Of a DNA stretch of 64,000 nucleotides, positions 9,807 through 18,911 are shown one piece after another (within the stretch, counting starts at the first letter, position 1; each line of letters begins with the position of its first letter). The notes below the pieces were generated by a model. It saw only the letters and a list, made by a program, of their open reading frames with translations, was not told where the DNA came from and did no database searches. Location of the stretch: the NCBI GenBank assembly GCA_937858715.1, contig CALLZY010000112.1:36474-100473 (forward strand), written 5' to 3'. This stretch comes from an uncultured Chitinophagaceae bacterium (lineage in GTDB: Bacteria; Bacteroidota; Bacteroidia; Chitinophagales; Chitinophagaceae). Position numbers and translations under genes: made by a program.

Positions 9807-11006
9807 ATGATCGCTTTTGAATACATATTCTGGTTAAGCATAGCAGTCCTGTTCTATTGCTATATTGGTTATGGGCTGCTCATCTTTCTGTATAATAACA
9901 TCAGGGTACTGTTTCGAAACCAGAAAAAGGCTTCAATAACTGATTTACCTGCCGTGACAGTTATCATTTCTGCCTTTAATGAAGCAGTTATTATTGATCA
10001 AAAAATTGCCAATACTATGGCAATAGACTATCCGGCCGAAAAAATTAAAATCATAGTTGTTACAGACGGCTCAAACGATGGAACACCGGACAAGGTAAAA
10101 CAATATGCCGGAATAACACTTTTGCACAGGCCCGAACGACAAGGCAAGACAGCCGCTATCAACAGTGCAATGCGAATAGCTGAAACACCAGTTGTTGTAT
10201 TTACTGATGCTAATACAATGCTTAATCCGGAGTGCATCAGAAAGATTGTTGTCCACTACAACAGTGAAAAAACAGGGGCAGTAGCGGGAGAAAAGAAAAT
10301 TTTGAAAAACAACAGTCACTCTGCAGTAGGTGAAGCCGAGGGGATATACTGGCAATACGAATCGTTTATGAAACAAATGGATGCAGAGCTATATACTGTG
10401 GTAGGTGCGGCCGGAGAGCTGTTTTCCATCCGTGCAGAGTTGTACAGGGAAATGGATGAAACTATTATCCTTGATGATTTTGTTCTGTCAATGCAAATAT
10501 GCCTGCAGGGATATAAAATTGAATATGAGCCGGATGCTTTTGCCACCGAATCTCCTTCCGTTTCGCTGGCAGATGAAAAAAAACGAAAAATCAGGATTTC
10601 GGCCGGGGCGTATCAGTCGTTGGGTTATCTAACAGGCTGTCTCAATTTCTTTAAATACCCGTTGCTTGCTTTTCAGTTTTTTTCCCGCAGGTTTTTAAGG
10701 TGGACTGTTTGTCCTTTGATGCTTTTGTTGCTCTTTGTCGGAAACGTAACACTTGTGTTAATGGAAAGGGATGGTCTATATCTTTCTTTTTTGTTTGCGC
10801 AGGCAGTATTTTATGTATTTGCACTTGCAGGATGGTTATTTGCCAGGTCAGGGAAAAGAGCTGGCCTGTTTACTGTGCCATTCTATTTTGTATTTATGCA
10901 TTATTGCCTGGTAAAAGGCTTTTTTAAGTTTTTGAGTGGAAGCCAATCAGCAATTTGGGAGAAGTCTTCAAGAGAAACCTGCTCAAACCCTGTCAACATT
11001 TCTTAA
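9807..11006 (+). CDS. Membrane-anchored family 2 glycosyltransferase
   Basis: 399 residues. An N-terminal helix (about 5-25) is followed by a GT-A domain with VTVIISAFNEA, the nucleotide-binding VVTDGSNDGTPD, the DxD-type FTDANTMLNPE, GAAGELFSIRAELY, the base motif LDDFVLSMQI and a KKRKIRISAGAYQS segment. Three further hydrophobic helices close the C-terminus (about 290-385). The layout is that of processive or poly-N-acetylglucosamine synthase-like enzymes, but the product cannot be assigned. It is divergent from the WecA-like gene, which suggests a shared role in cell-surface glycan assembly. recG follows closely on the same strand. Confidence 0.88.
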   Translation: MIAFEYIFWLSIAVLFYCYIGYGLLIFLYNNIRVLFRNQKKASITDLPAVTVIISAFNEAVIIDQKIANTMAIDYPAEKIKIIVVTDGSNDGTPDKVKQYAGITLLHRPERQGKTAAINSAMRIAETPVVVFTDANTMLNPECIRKIVVHYNSEKTGAVAGEKKILKNNSHSAVGEAEGIYWQYESFMKQMDAELYTVVGAAGELFSIRAELYREMDETIILDDFVLSMQICLQGYKIEYEPDAFATESPSVSLADEKKRKIRISAGAYQSLGYLTGCLNFFKYPLLAFQFFSRRFLRWTVCPLMLLLLFVGNVTLVLMERDGLYLSFLFAQAVFYVFALAGWLFARSGKRAGLFTVPFYFVFMHYCLVKGFFKFLSGSQSAIWEKSSRETCSNPVNIS

Positions 11007-11099
11007 GGTTGACAAGAAGAATGAAAGCTTATTTTTGAAAAAAATTCTATTTCTTCTGTTACAAGCATATTATCAAGTCCGATTGAATACCTGAAAGGT

Positions 11100-13160
11100 G
11101 TGGGTCCACTGCGTGCCGATTTGTTGAAAAAAGAACTGAGCATCTTTACGTTTGGCGACCTGCTGGATCATTTTCCTTTCAGGCATATTGACAGAACAAA
11201 ACTCAATGCGATTGGCGACATAACACCTGCAACTGATTTTGCCCAGGTGGCTGGTGTCATTACAAGTCATGAGATTGTGGGTCAAAGACAGGGAAAAAGG
11301 TTGGTGGCACAACTGAAAGATAAAACAGGTGTTATTGAACTCACCTGGTTTCAGGGCCATAGCTGGGTACAAAAACAACTCGAAACAGGTCAATCTTACT
11401 TGGCTTTTGGCCGCATAACATTTTACAATGGAATTCCTCAGATAGTACATCCGGATTTTGAAGTACTGACTCCTGAAAAACCCCTTGAAAAAAACTTCCT
11501 TGAGCCGGTTTATTCAACTACAGAGAAATTAAAGTCTAAGGGGCTTGGGGCCCGCCAATTGGCCAAGCTAACCTTTCAGTTGCTTGGAATGATCCGGGAA
11601 AAGGATGTTGAAGAAAACTTGCCTGATGACATTTTAAATCAAACTGAATTAATGAGCCGGTTTAGAGCATACAACCAGGCACATTTTCCACAGAACATCG
11701 TTGAATATGAAAATGCCGTCAGAAGAATAAAATTTGAAGAACTTTTCATTGCCCAGGTACGAATGAATCTCTTACGCAGCAGCCGGCACCGTTTTTCGCA
11801 GGGAGTCCTGTTTGCAAAGGTGGGAGATATGTTTAATGAATTTTTTGCAAAGCACCTGCCATTTGAACTTACAAATGCCCAAAAAAGAGTAATCAAAGAA
11901 ATCAGGACCGATACTGCAAGGGGCAGACAAATGAACAGGTTGCTGCAAGGTGATGTGGGAAGTGGTAAAACGATTGTTGCAGTGTTAATCATGCTGCTTG
12001 CGGCAGATAACGGCTTTCAATCCTGTATGATGGCACCAACAGAAATACTGGCACAGCAACATTTTCAAACGATTTCATCATTACTTGAGCAGATGAATGT
12101 GCCGGTAAGGTTACTTACAGGGTCAACAAAAACCGCCGAAAGGAAGAAAATCCTCAGCGAATTACAGCAAGGCTCACTAAATATCCTGATAGGCACACAT
12201 GCTGTAATTGAGGATGTGGTGGAATTTAAAAATCTTGGCCTGGTGGTTATTGATGAACAGCACCGCTTTGGTGTGGCACAAAGGGCCAAAATGTGGAAGA
12301 AGGCAAGCATACCACCACATATACTGGTAATGACGGCAACGCCAATTCCCCGCACACTGGCAATGACAGCGTACGGTGACCTGGACTACAGCGTTATTGA
12401 TGAAATGCCTCCGGGCCGGCAACCTATAACCACAGTTCACCGATATGAAACCCACAGAAGCAAGGTGATGGATTTCATAAAATCTGAGATTCAGAAAGGC
12501 AGACAGGTTTATATCATCTTCCCTTTGATTGAAGAAAGTGCCAAGCTGGATTACGAAAACCTGATGAAAGGCTACGAAAATGTAAAAGCATATTTTCCTG
12601 AGCCAAAGTATTGGATTAGTATGGTGCATGGCAGGCAACCATCTGAGCAGAAGGGAATAAATATGAAAAGGTTTGTGCAGCATGACACACAGATTATGGT
12701 ATCAACAACCGTTATTGAGGTAGGGGTGAATGTGCCCAACGCATCGGTAATGGTCATTGAAAGTGCAGAAAAATTTGGACTGTCACAACTGCACCAGCTG
12801 CGGGGAAGAGTAGGCCGTGGTGCTGAAAAAAGTTATTGCATATTATTAACCGGGTCCAAATTGGGTAAAGATGCCAGGGAGCGCATCAGTATTATGACGA
12901 AAACTAATAACGGTTTTGAAATTGCCGAAAAAGACCTTGAGTTGCGGGGGCCGGGCGAAATTGAAGGAACGAGACAAAGCGGAGCGTTAAACTTCAAACT
13001 GGCGAGCATAGTCCAAGACAGGGATTTATTGGAGATAGCAAAAAATTTGGCGGCAGAAGTGGTGGAAAACGACCCTGATTTGATTTCGGCAGAGAATTTG
13101 CGGCTGAAAAACTTCTTACGCTATCAGAAGGGAGCAGTAATGTGGAGCAAGATTTCTTAG
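11100..13160 (+). CDS. recG: ATP-dependent DNA helicase RecG (5' end appears frameshifted)
   Basis: RecG remodels stalled forks and Holliday junctions. Visible here: the wedge/OB domain (VAGVITSHEIVG to IELTWFQG), Walker A LQGDVGSGKT, the DExH box VVIDEQHRFGV, motif III TATPIPRT, and GRVGRGAEKSYC in the second RecA fold. The coordinates start at the GTG 11100, the first usable in-frame start. However, the reading frame upstream still encodes conserved N-terminal residues (SILSSPIEYLKGVG), so the true protein begins further left. That frame meets a TGA at 11022-11024 with no ATG in between. An ATG at 11021 joins the frame if one T is removed from the run of five at 11032-11036. See the finding. 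Confidence 0.93.
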   Translation: MGPLRADLLKKELSIFTFGDLLDHFPFRHIDRTKLNAIGDITPATDFAQVAGVITSHEIVGQRQGKRLVAQLKDKTGVIELTWFQGHSWVQKQLETGQSYLAFGRITFYNGIPQIVHPDFEVLTPEKPLEKNFLEPVYSTTEKLKSKGLGARQLAKLTFQLLGMIREKDVEENLPDDILNQTELMSRFRAYNQAHFPQNIVEYENAVRRIKFEELFIAQVRMNLLRSSRHRFSQGVLFAKVGDMFNEFFAKHLPFELTNAQKRVIKEIRTDTARGRQMNRLLQGDVGSGKTIVAVLIMLLAADNGFQSCMMAPTEILAQQHFQTISSLLEQMNVPVRLLTGSTKTAERKKILSELQQGSLNILIGTHAVIEDVVEFKNLGLVVIDEQHRFGVAQRAKMWKKASIPPHILVMTATPIPRTLAMTAYGDLDYSVIDEMPPGRQPITTVHRYETHRSKVMDFIKSEIQKGRQVYIIFPLIEESAKLDYENLMKGYENVKAYFPEPKYWISMVHGRQPSEQKGINMKRFVQHDTQIMVSTTVIEVGVNVPNASVMVIESAEKFGLSQLHQLRGRVGRGAEKSYCILLTGSKLGKDARERISIMTKTNNGFEIAEKDLELRGPGEIEGTRQSGALNFKLASIVQDRDLLEIAKNLAAEVVENDPDLISAENLRLKNFLRYQKGAVMWSKIS

Positions 13161-13265
13161 TTCTGTTTGCGGAAAAAGGAAATTTACCAGGCGGGGACAA
13201 TTCTTAACAGATGTTTTCAAACTAATCAGGAGTAAATTGGTTAATTTAAAGTATCGGAGTTGCTT

Positions 13266-16200
13266 ATGAATAAGGTGTTATCTTTTTTGATGGCTATGTT
13301 TTGTACACTGTTTGCATTTGGGCAGGGAACGATTGAGTTTGTGGAGAATAAAGGACAGTGGGACAACAGGGTACTTTACAAAGGAGATGTAAGTAACGGT
13401 GCCGTTTTTGTCAGGAACACCGGTATTACGTTTGTTCAGCAAAACCCGGTTGATGTGGCCCGGTATATGAATTACAAACACCAGTATGGTGCCACCACAA
13501 CTAAAAAAGAAAATGAAGGCCCGGAGATAATACGTTCCCATAGCTGGCATGTTGATTTTGTTGGCAGTTCAGCAAATTGCAGGATAATCCCCTCCAAACT
13601 TCAGCAGTATCACAATAATTATTATGTCGGCGATGAGCCTTCTAAATGGGCAGCCAATTGCCGAGTGTACCAGGCAGTCACTCTTGAGAATATTTACCCA
13701 AATATTGATGCCAGGTATTACACTGATAATGGCACATTGAAATATGATTTAATTGTGCGACCGGGTGGTGATATATCCAAAATAGCACTGCGTTACGATG
13801 GCATCGAAGGGTTGAAGGTGAAGGACAAAGAACTGGTTCTGCCCACATCAATCGGTGAGTTCAAAGAAGGTAAGCCCTATACCTATCAGGCCGGTCTTAC
13901 TTCCCGCAACGAAGTGAATTGCAGGTACACGGTTAGCGATAATGTTGTACGCTTTGATATAAAGAAGTTTGATCCGGCCGCTACGTTGGTAATAGATCCG
14001 TCAATAGTGTTTTGTTCTTTCTCCGGCAGCTCTGCCGATAACTGGGGCTTTACAGCTACTTATGGCCCAGATGGCAGTATGTTTGGCGGCGGACAGGTAT
14101 ATGGAACTGGTTTCCCGACAACCCCTGGTGGTGCACAAACAACTTTTGGCGGAGGTACTTATGATATTGGTATTATTAAGCTAACGCCGAATGGTTCAGC
14201 AAGAGTGTATGCAACGTACCTTGGTGGTTCAACTGGTGGCGGTTTGGAGCAGCCCCATAGTCTTGTAGTGGATGATCAGGGAAATCTGTTTGGTGCAGGC
14301 AGAAGTAATTCTTCCAATTTTCCTGTTTTAAATAATGGTGCCCTTGCCGGTTCCGGGTATGATATTGTGGTGTTTAAATTGAACAGCACCGGTGGCTTGC
14401 TGGCTTCACGGAAAATAGGGGGAACTAATGATGACGGAGTAAATATTAATACCTCAAGAACACAAAGTTCTTTGCAACGTAACTATGGTGACGATGGCCG
14501 GAGTGAAGTGATTCTTGATGATGCTGGTAATGTTCTGGTCGCTTCATGTACACAGTCAGCTAACTTTCCGGGCACTACCGGTTTTTTTCAACCAGCCTTT
14601 GGGGGCGGGGCACAAGATGGATTATTACTGAAGCTGAACTCGTCGCTAAGTACAGTTTTATTTACAAGCTATCTTGGCGGTTCGGGAAACGACGCAGCGT
14701 ATGTTCTCTCAATAGGTCCGGGGGGAAATATTTATGTTGGCGGAGGAACGGAAAGCACAAATTTGCCAGGCCCGCAAACAGGAACCATTGGCACTGCTAA
14801 TCATGGAAATATTGATGGATTTGTAACAGTAATTAACAGTTCGGGTACAAACCGTCTTCGTTCAACGTATATAGGAACTTCTGGTATTGATCAGGTGTTT
14901 GGTATTCAGTTTGACGCAAACGGATTTCCATATGTTATGGGACAAACGACTGGTTCCTGGCCTGTTGTTAATAACCTTCCGGGAAGCCCTGCAATTTACA
15001 GTGATGCAGGCGGTAAACAGTTTATTGCTAAACTACAGCCCGATTTATCGGCTTATGTTTATTCAACAATGTTTGGTACTGGTTCATCAATTCCCAATAT
15101 TTCGCCGGTGGCTTTTCTGGTTGACAAATGTGAGAATGTTTACATTTCGGGTTGGGGCGGACCTGGATTTGGTACAGGTTTTTCAAGTGCCGGCACTATC
15201 GGCCTTCCCGTAACACCCGATGCTTTCAAGAGCACTACAGATGGTAAGGACTTTTACTTTTTTGTTTTAAAAAAGGATGCCGCTTCACAACTTTACGGTA
15301 GCTTCTTTGGGGAAAATAACTCTCAAAACGGAGGTAATGACCACGTTGATGGCGGAACAAGCCGGTTCGACAGGGAAGGGACTATTTACCAGGCGGTTTG
15401 TGCCAATTGTTTTATTAACAACCCGCACCCGGCTTTTCCTGTAACACCCGGAGCTGCCTATACGGTTAATAATGCCTATGCTTCTAATAACCGGGCGGGA
15501 TGTAACCTGGCAATGATAAAAATTGCGATGAACCTTGCCGGGGTTAATGCAGGAGTTCAGTCAGCCATTGATGGCCAAGTAAGAGATACTGTAGGGTGTG
15601 TGCCACAGACTGTGATATTTTCTGATACTATTGGCAGGGCCCAGAGCTACGAGTGGTATATTGATTATGTTCCGGGAAATACGCCTACACAGGTAACGGC
15701 TACACCAAATTTTACCTGGACTTTTAACACTGTTGGTATTCATCGGGTGATGCTTGTGGCTGTTGATCTTACAACCTGTAACCAGCGGGACAGTTCTTAC
15801 ATGAATATCAAAATCGGGATAACCCGGGCATTGCCGGTTTTTACTTATGCCAGACAAGCCCCATGCGATGAATTCAGGTATGTGTTTACAAATACAACAT
15901 TACAACCTCCGACACATCCTTTCAAGGATACAAGCTTTGTATGGGATTTTGGCGATGGATCCCCTTTGATTAAAACAGGGTATAACAATCCGCTTATTAC
16001 GCACCAGTTTACCGGCCCCGGTACATACAATGTAAAATTGCTGCTTAATGATACCACTTATTGTAACTCGCCAGATGATACGACGTTAAGGATTGATGTT
16101 GCATTGAATGTTGTGGCGGCATTAAGCGCACCTTCCATAGTCTGTATCAATCAGCCGGTTCAGTTTACCAGTAATTCAACAGGGGCTGAAACATATTTGT

Positions 16201-16874
16201 GGGATTTTGGTGATGGGTTCACCTCAACAGATGAAAATCCTGTTCATACATATACATCGGCCGGCCCGTTTGTGGTAACATTGACAGCATTTAATTCAGG
16301 CTCCTGTAACCGGCAGGATACAAAAACGCTTAACATCACTGTATATGATTCGCCGGTTGCGCTTGCTGGTTTCTCGCCAGATCCACCGGCGGTCAATACG
16401 GCAACTGTGTTTACCAACTCCTCATTAAATGCTGTTCAGTATAAATGGTTCTTTGGTGACGGAGATTCTTTGCTTACCAATACTTTACAATCAGTTACTC
16501 ATCAGTATAATGCTACCGGTACCTATCTGGCTCAACTGATTGCCTATAACCAGGCAGGTTGTACAGATACCTTCCCGATAACAGTAAGGGCTATCATAGA
16601 ACCTGTGGTTGGTGTACCCAGTGCATTTACACCTCAAAGCAAAGATGAAAACAGTGTGGTTTATGTAAGGGGGTTTGGTATTGCCAAGATGCTGTTTACC
16701 ATTTGGAACAGGTGGGGCCAAAAAGTTTTTGAAACTAATACGCAGTCGGTGGGATGGGATGGCAAACTGAAGGGAACACTGCAGCCGATGGATGTATATA
16801 CTTATACTTTGTCTGTTGAGTTTTCAGACGGGCAAAAGGTGACTAAAAAAGGTGATATAACTTTAATAAGGTAA
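13266..16874 (+). CDS. Large PKD/SBBP-repeat surface protein with gliding-type (T9SS type B) C-terminal domain
   Basis: 1202 residues from the ATG at 13266 (MNKVLSFLMAMFCTLFAFGQ, a clear signal peptide). An N-terminal DUF7948-like region (IEFVENKGQWDNRVLYKG) is followed by SBBP/beta-propeller-like repeats at about 250-750 (YLGGSTGGGLEQPHSLVVD; SYLGGSGNDAAYVLSI). Then come three or four PKD domains (FVWDFGDGSP, YLWDFGDGFT, YKWFFGDGDS). The C-terminal region of about 85 residues (VPSAFTPQSKDENSVVYVRG, IWNRWGQKVFET, GWDGKLKG) is the gliding-motility-associated CHU_C type that directs export through the type IX system. The PorP/SprF-like gene 8 bases downstream is the usual partner of such proteins. 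Role: probably adhesion or motility; the ligand is unknown. Confidence 0.9.
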   Translation: MNKVLSFLMAMFCTLFAFGQGTIEFVENKGQWDNRVLYKGDVSNGAVFVRNTGITFVQQNPVDVARYMNYKHQYGATTTKKENEGPEIIRSHSWHVDFVGSSANCRIIPSKLQQYHNNYYVGDEPSKWAANCRVYQAVTLENIYPNIDARYYTDNGTLKYDLIVRPGGDISKIALRYDGIEGLKVKDKELVLPTSIGEFKEGKPYTYQAGLTSRNEVNCRYTVSDNVVRFDIKKFDPAATLVIDPSIVFCSFSGSSADNWGFTATYGPDGSMFGGGQVYGTGFPTTPGGAQTTFGGGTYDIGIIKLTPNGSARVYATYLGGSTGGGLEQPHSLVVDDQGNLFGAGRSNSSNFPVLNNGALAGSGYDIVVFKLNSTGGLLASRKIGGTNDDGVNINTSRTQSSLQRNYGDDGRSEVILDDAGNVLVASCTQSANFPGTTGFFQPAFGGGAQDGLLLKLNSSLSTVLFTSYLGGSGNDAAYVLSIGPGGNIYVGGGTESTNLPGPQTGTIGTANHGNIDGFVTVINSSGTNRLRSTYIGTSGIDQVFGIQFDANGFPYVMGQTTGSWPVVNNLPGSPAIYSDAGGKQFIAKLQPDLSAYVYSTMFGTGSSIPNISPVAFLVDKCENVYISGWGGPGFGTGFSSAGTIGLPVTPDAFKSTTDGKDFYFFVLKKDAASQLYGSFFGENNSQNGGNDHVDGGTSRFDREGTIYQAVCANCFINNPHPAFPVTPGAAYTVNNAYASNNRAGCNLAMIKIAMNLAGVNAGVQSAIDGQVRDTVGCVPQTVIFSDTIGRAQSYEWYIDYVPGNTPTQVTATPNFTWTFNTVGIHRVMLVAVDLTTCNQRDSSYMNIKIGITRALPVFTYARQAPCDEFRYVFTNTTLQPPTHPFKDTSFVWDFGDGSPLIKTGYNNPLITHQFTGPGTYNVKLLLNDTTYCNSPDDTTLRIDVALNVVAALSAPSIVCINQPVQFTSNSTGAETYLWDFGDGFTSTDENPVHTYTSAGPFVVTLTAFNSGSCNRQDTKTLNITVYDSPVALAGFSPDPPAVNTATVFTNSSLNAVQYKWFFGDGDSLLTNTLQSVTHQYNATGTYLAQLIAYNQAGCTDTFPITVRAIIEPVVGVPSAFTPQSKDENSVVYVRGFGIAKMLFTIWNRWGQKVFETNTQSVGWDGKLKGTLQPMDVYTYTLSVEFSDGQKVTKKGDITLIR

Positions 16875-16882
16875 AGAAGAAA

Positions 16883-17935
16883 ATGAACTGTGTAAAAAAA
16901 ATACCACTGGCATTGTTGCTGTTAATGTTTGCAGGAACAGGGATGCCTGCCTTGTCGCAGGACTTGCATTTTTCTCAGTTCATGAATTCGCCTTTACTCA
17001 CCAATCCTGCCAACACAGGTTTTATGCCTGATGGCGACTATCGTCTTGCCGCTAATTACCGGAACCAATGGGGCTCTGTAACAGCTTTTCCGTATAAAAC
17101 CATGAGTGCATGGGCCGATGTGCAGACACTGCAAAATGAAGAATCAACCGGATGGTTGGGACTGGGAGGTGTAATATTGAGAGATGTTGCGGGTACAAGT
17201 GTTCTTACTTCGACCAAAGTTTATGGGTCAATTGCTTATCACCAGATGGTTGATTACAGCAGCTTAGTGAGCCTTGGTTTTAATGTCGGCTGGGCAAATA
17301 AGAATATTAATACTACAAATCTTACATTTCCCAGCCAGTGGAACGGAAAATTTTTCGATGCAGGACATTCGGCCACTGCACCTAAACTGGATGCGAATAA
17401 TATTAATTACCTGGATATGCAGGTGGGAATGAATTATGCATATTTTCCAAATGACAATGTCTATGTAAATGCCGGCTTTTCAGCAATGCATGTGAACCGG
17501 CCAAAAGAAACTTTTTTTGGCTCAGAAGCAGGTGTTGACAACCGGGTGCCGGTACGATATACCGGTTTTCTGAATGGCAGTCTTAAAATGAATGACAGGG
17601 TAATCCTCAATCCCAATGTATATGCTTCGGTGCAGGCAAAATCTTATGAAATTGTAGGTGGCTTGAATGCACACTACAACCTTTCAGGCGATGGAGATAA
17701 GATTTTGATAGCAGGGGCTTATTACAGGCATAAAGATGCTATAATACCGATGGTTGGCATTGGTCTGAAAGATTACACTTTTACATTTACTTATGATGTA
17801 ACTATTTCTGAACTGAACAACTTCAACGGCTCAAGAGGCGGTCTTGAACTTTCGTTAGTTAAAACAGGCATCTTCGAAAAATACCGTGGCGACAGGCGGC
17901 AAAGTATGTGCCCATCATTTAAAAGCGGCTACTGA
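16883..17935 (+). CDS. PorP/SprF family type IX secretion membrane protein
   Basis: 350 residues with a signal peptide (MNCVKKIPLALLLLMFAGTG...LSQ). The opening of the mature protein, DLHFSQFMNSPLLTNPANTG, is the hallmark of the PorP/SprF family. It continues with outer-membrane beta-strand patterns (YRLAANYRNQWGSV, VSLGFNVGWANKN). Family members assist secretion or surface retention of type B T9SS substrates, and each is usually encoded right after its substrate, as here (8-base gap to the PKD protein). It converges with the Mrr gene; 17 bases separate the stops and I see no terminator. Confidence 0.92.
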   Translation: MNCVKKIPLALLLLMFAGTGMPALSQDLHFSQFMNSPLLTNPANTGFMPDGDYRLAANYRNQWGSVTAFPYKTMSAWADVQTLQNEESTGWLGLGGVILRDVAGTSVLTSTKVYGSIAYHQMVDYSSLVSLGFNVGWANKNINTTNLTFPSQWNGKFFDAGHSATAPKLDANNINYLDMQVGMNYAYFPNDNVYVNAGFSAMHVNRPKETFFGSEAGVDNRVPVRYTGFLNGSLKMNDRVILNPNVYASVQAKSYEIVGGLNAHYNLSGDGDKILIAGAYYRHKDAIIPMVGIGLKDYTFTFTYDVTISELNNFNGSRGGLELSLVKTGIFEKYRGDRRQSMCPSFKSGY

Positions 17936-17952
17936 TTGGGAACCTCTTTTAT

Positions 17953-18864
17953 TTATTCTTCCTCAAAATAATCTGAGTCTATTTTCTTGATCTCGTAGGT
18001 GTTTTGAACAGAGACTCCAAGGTTGTAGTCAATCATTAACTCAGATAGTTTTTCACCATCTATCAGGACAATTTTTGTGTCCATTTGAGAAGCGTAGTTG
18101 ATGGCTTCTTTTGTAAAACCAGATGTAGTGATAAACACTCCTTTTTTTGCTCTTTGCCCGGCAAGTGCGCCAACAAATTTTTGTATTTCAGGTCTGCCGA
18201 CAACCCCTTCCCATCTTTTTGCCTGAATATAAATGGTGTCTAAACCGAGTTTATCTTCTTTGATGATTCCATCAATTCCTTCGTCACCGCTTTTGCCGAT
18301 TGCCTGACCTGCATCTGCTCTTGAGCCACCGTAACCCATTTTAACCAATAGCTGAACTACTACTTCTTCAAAACGGGACGGGAGAACTTTTTTCAATTTA
18401 TCTAAAATATCAATTAGCAACGAAGCCCTGATTTTTGCATATCCTGATTCAATTAAAAGCTCAGGGGTTAATAATGTATCAGTATCTTCTTGACTAAGCG
18501 ATCCAGTTGATTGACTATTCTTACCAGACCTGGTGTTTTTATAATCTTCAAATTTGTCAGTTAAATACTTGATGTTTAATGATTGCGGGTTCTCTAATAA
18601 TAAAGCTTTTCCTCTATCAGTAATTTGAAATTGCCCACGGCCTTTATTTTCAAGTAACCCAGCCATTTTTAGGTGAGCCTTTGCCCAATACAAATAGTTA
18701 TAAAATTTTTTTTGACTTTTGCCAGGAAGCCACTCATCTAAATCTTCTCTTGTAAGGTTTAGTTGCCGACCAATTATTTCAATAGTTTCTCTTACTGAAT
18801 GAATTTTATCATCGCCAGCATATTTTAAAATTGGTAGCATCAATTTCTGAAACTCAGGTATCAT
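17953..18864 (-). CDS. mrr: Mrr-type restriction endonuclease (type IV)
   Basis: 303 residues. An N-terminal winged-helix Mrr_N domain (about 5-100: LPILKYAGDDKIHSVRETIE, WAKAHLKMAGLLENKGRGQF) is joined by a Ser-rich linker to an Mrr_cat PD-(D/E)xK nuclease domain (about 155-285). The catalytic core reads FEEVVVQLLVKMGYGG, then SGDEGIDGIIKEDKLG and IYIQAKRW, that is D...(Q/E)xK. FITTSGFTKEA is also typical. Mrr enzymes cut DNA carrying foreign methylation. No methyltransferase or other defence gene is adjacent, which fits a stand-alone methyl-dependent enzyme. Convergent with the PorP gene. Confidence 0.92.
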   Translation of the reverse strand: MIPEFQKLMLPILKYAGDDKIHSVRETIEIIGRQLNLTREDLDEWLPGKSQKKFYNYLYWAKAHLKMAGLLENKGRGQFQITDRGKALLLENPQSLNIKYLTDKFEDYKNTRSGKNSQSTGSLSQEDTDTLLTPELLIESGYAKIRASLLIDILDKLKKVLPSRFEEVVVQLLVKMGYGGSRADAGQAIGKSGDEGIDGIIKEDKLGLDTIYIQAKRWEGVVGRPEIQKFVGALAGQRAKKGVFITTSGFTKEAINYASQMDTKIVLIDGEKLSELMIDYNLGVSVQNTYEIKKIDSDYFEEE

Positions 18865-18911
18865 AATATCTGTTTAAATCCGCTTAATCAGAGTTATCCG
18901 TGTTCCATTCC

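Noticed and set aside
8926-9807. A 293-codon open frame on the plus strand, opposite the WecA-like gene
   Set aside because: The minus strand encodes a clear polytopic transferase with all catalytic motifs. The plus-strand translation is Pro/Ser/Ile-rich with no motif or context; it is a mirror frame of the real gene.
17953-18864. Idea of a larger defence island around the Mrr gene
   Set aside because: The neighbours are a T9SS porin-like gene and aspS; no methyltransferase, helicase or other defence gene is next to it, so only a solitary type IV enzyme is supported.
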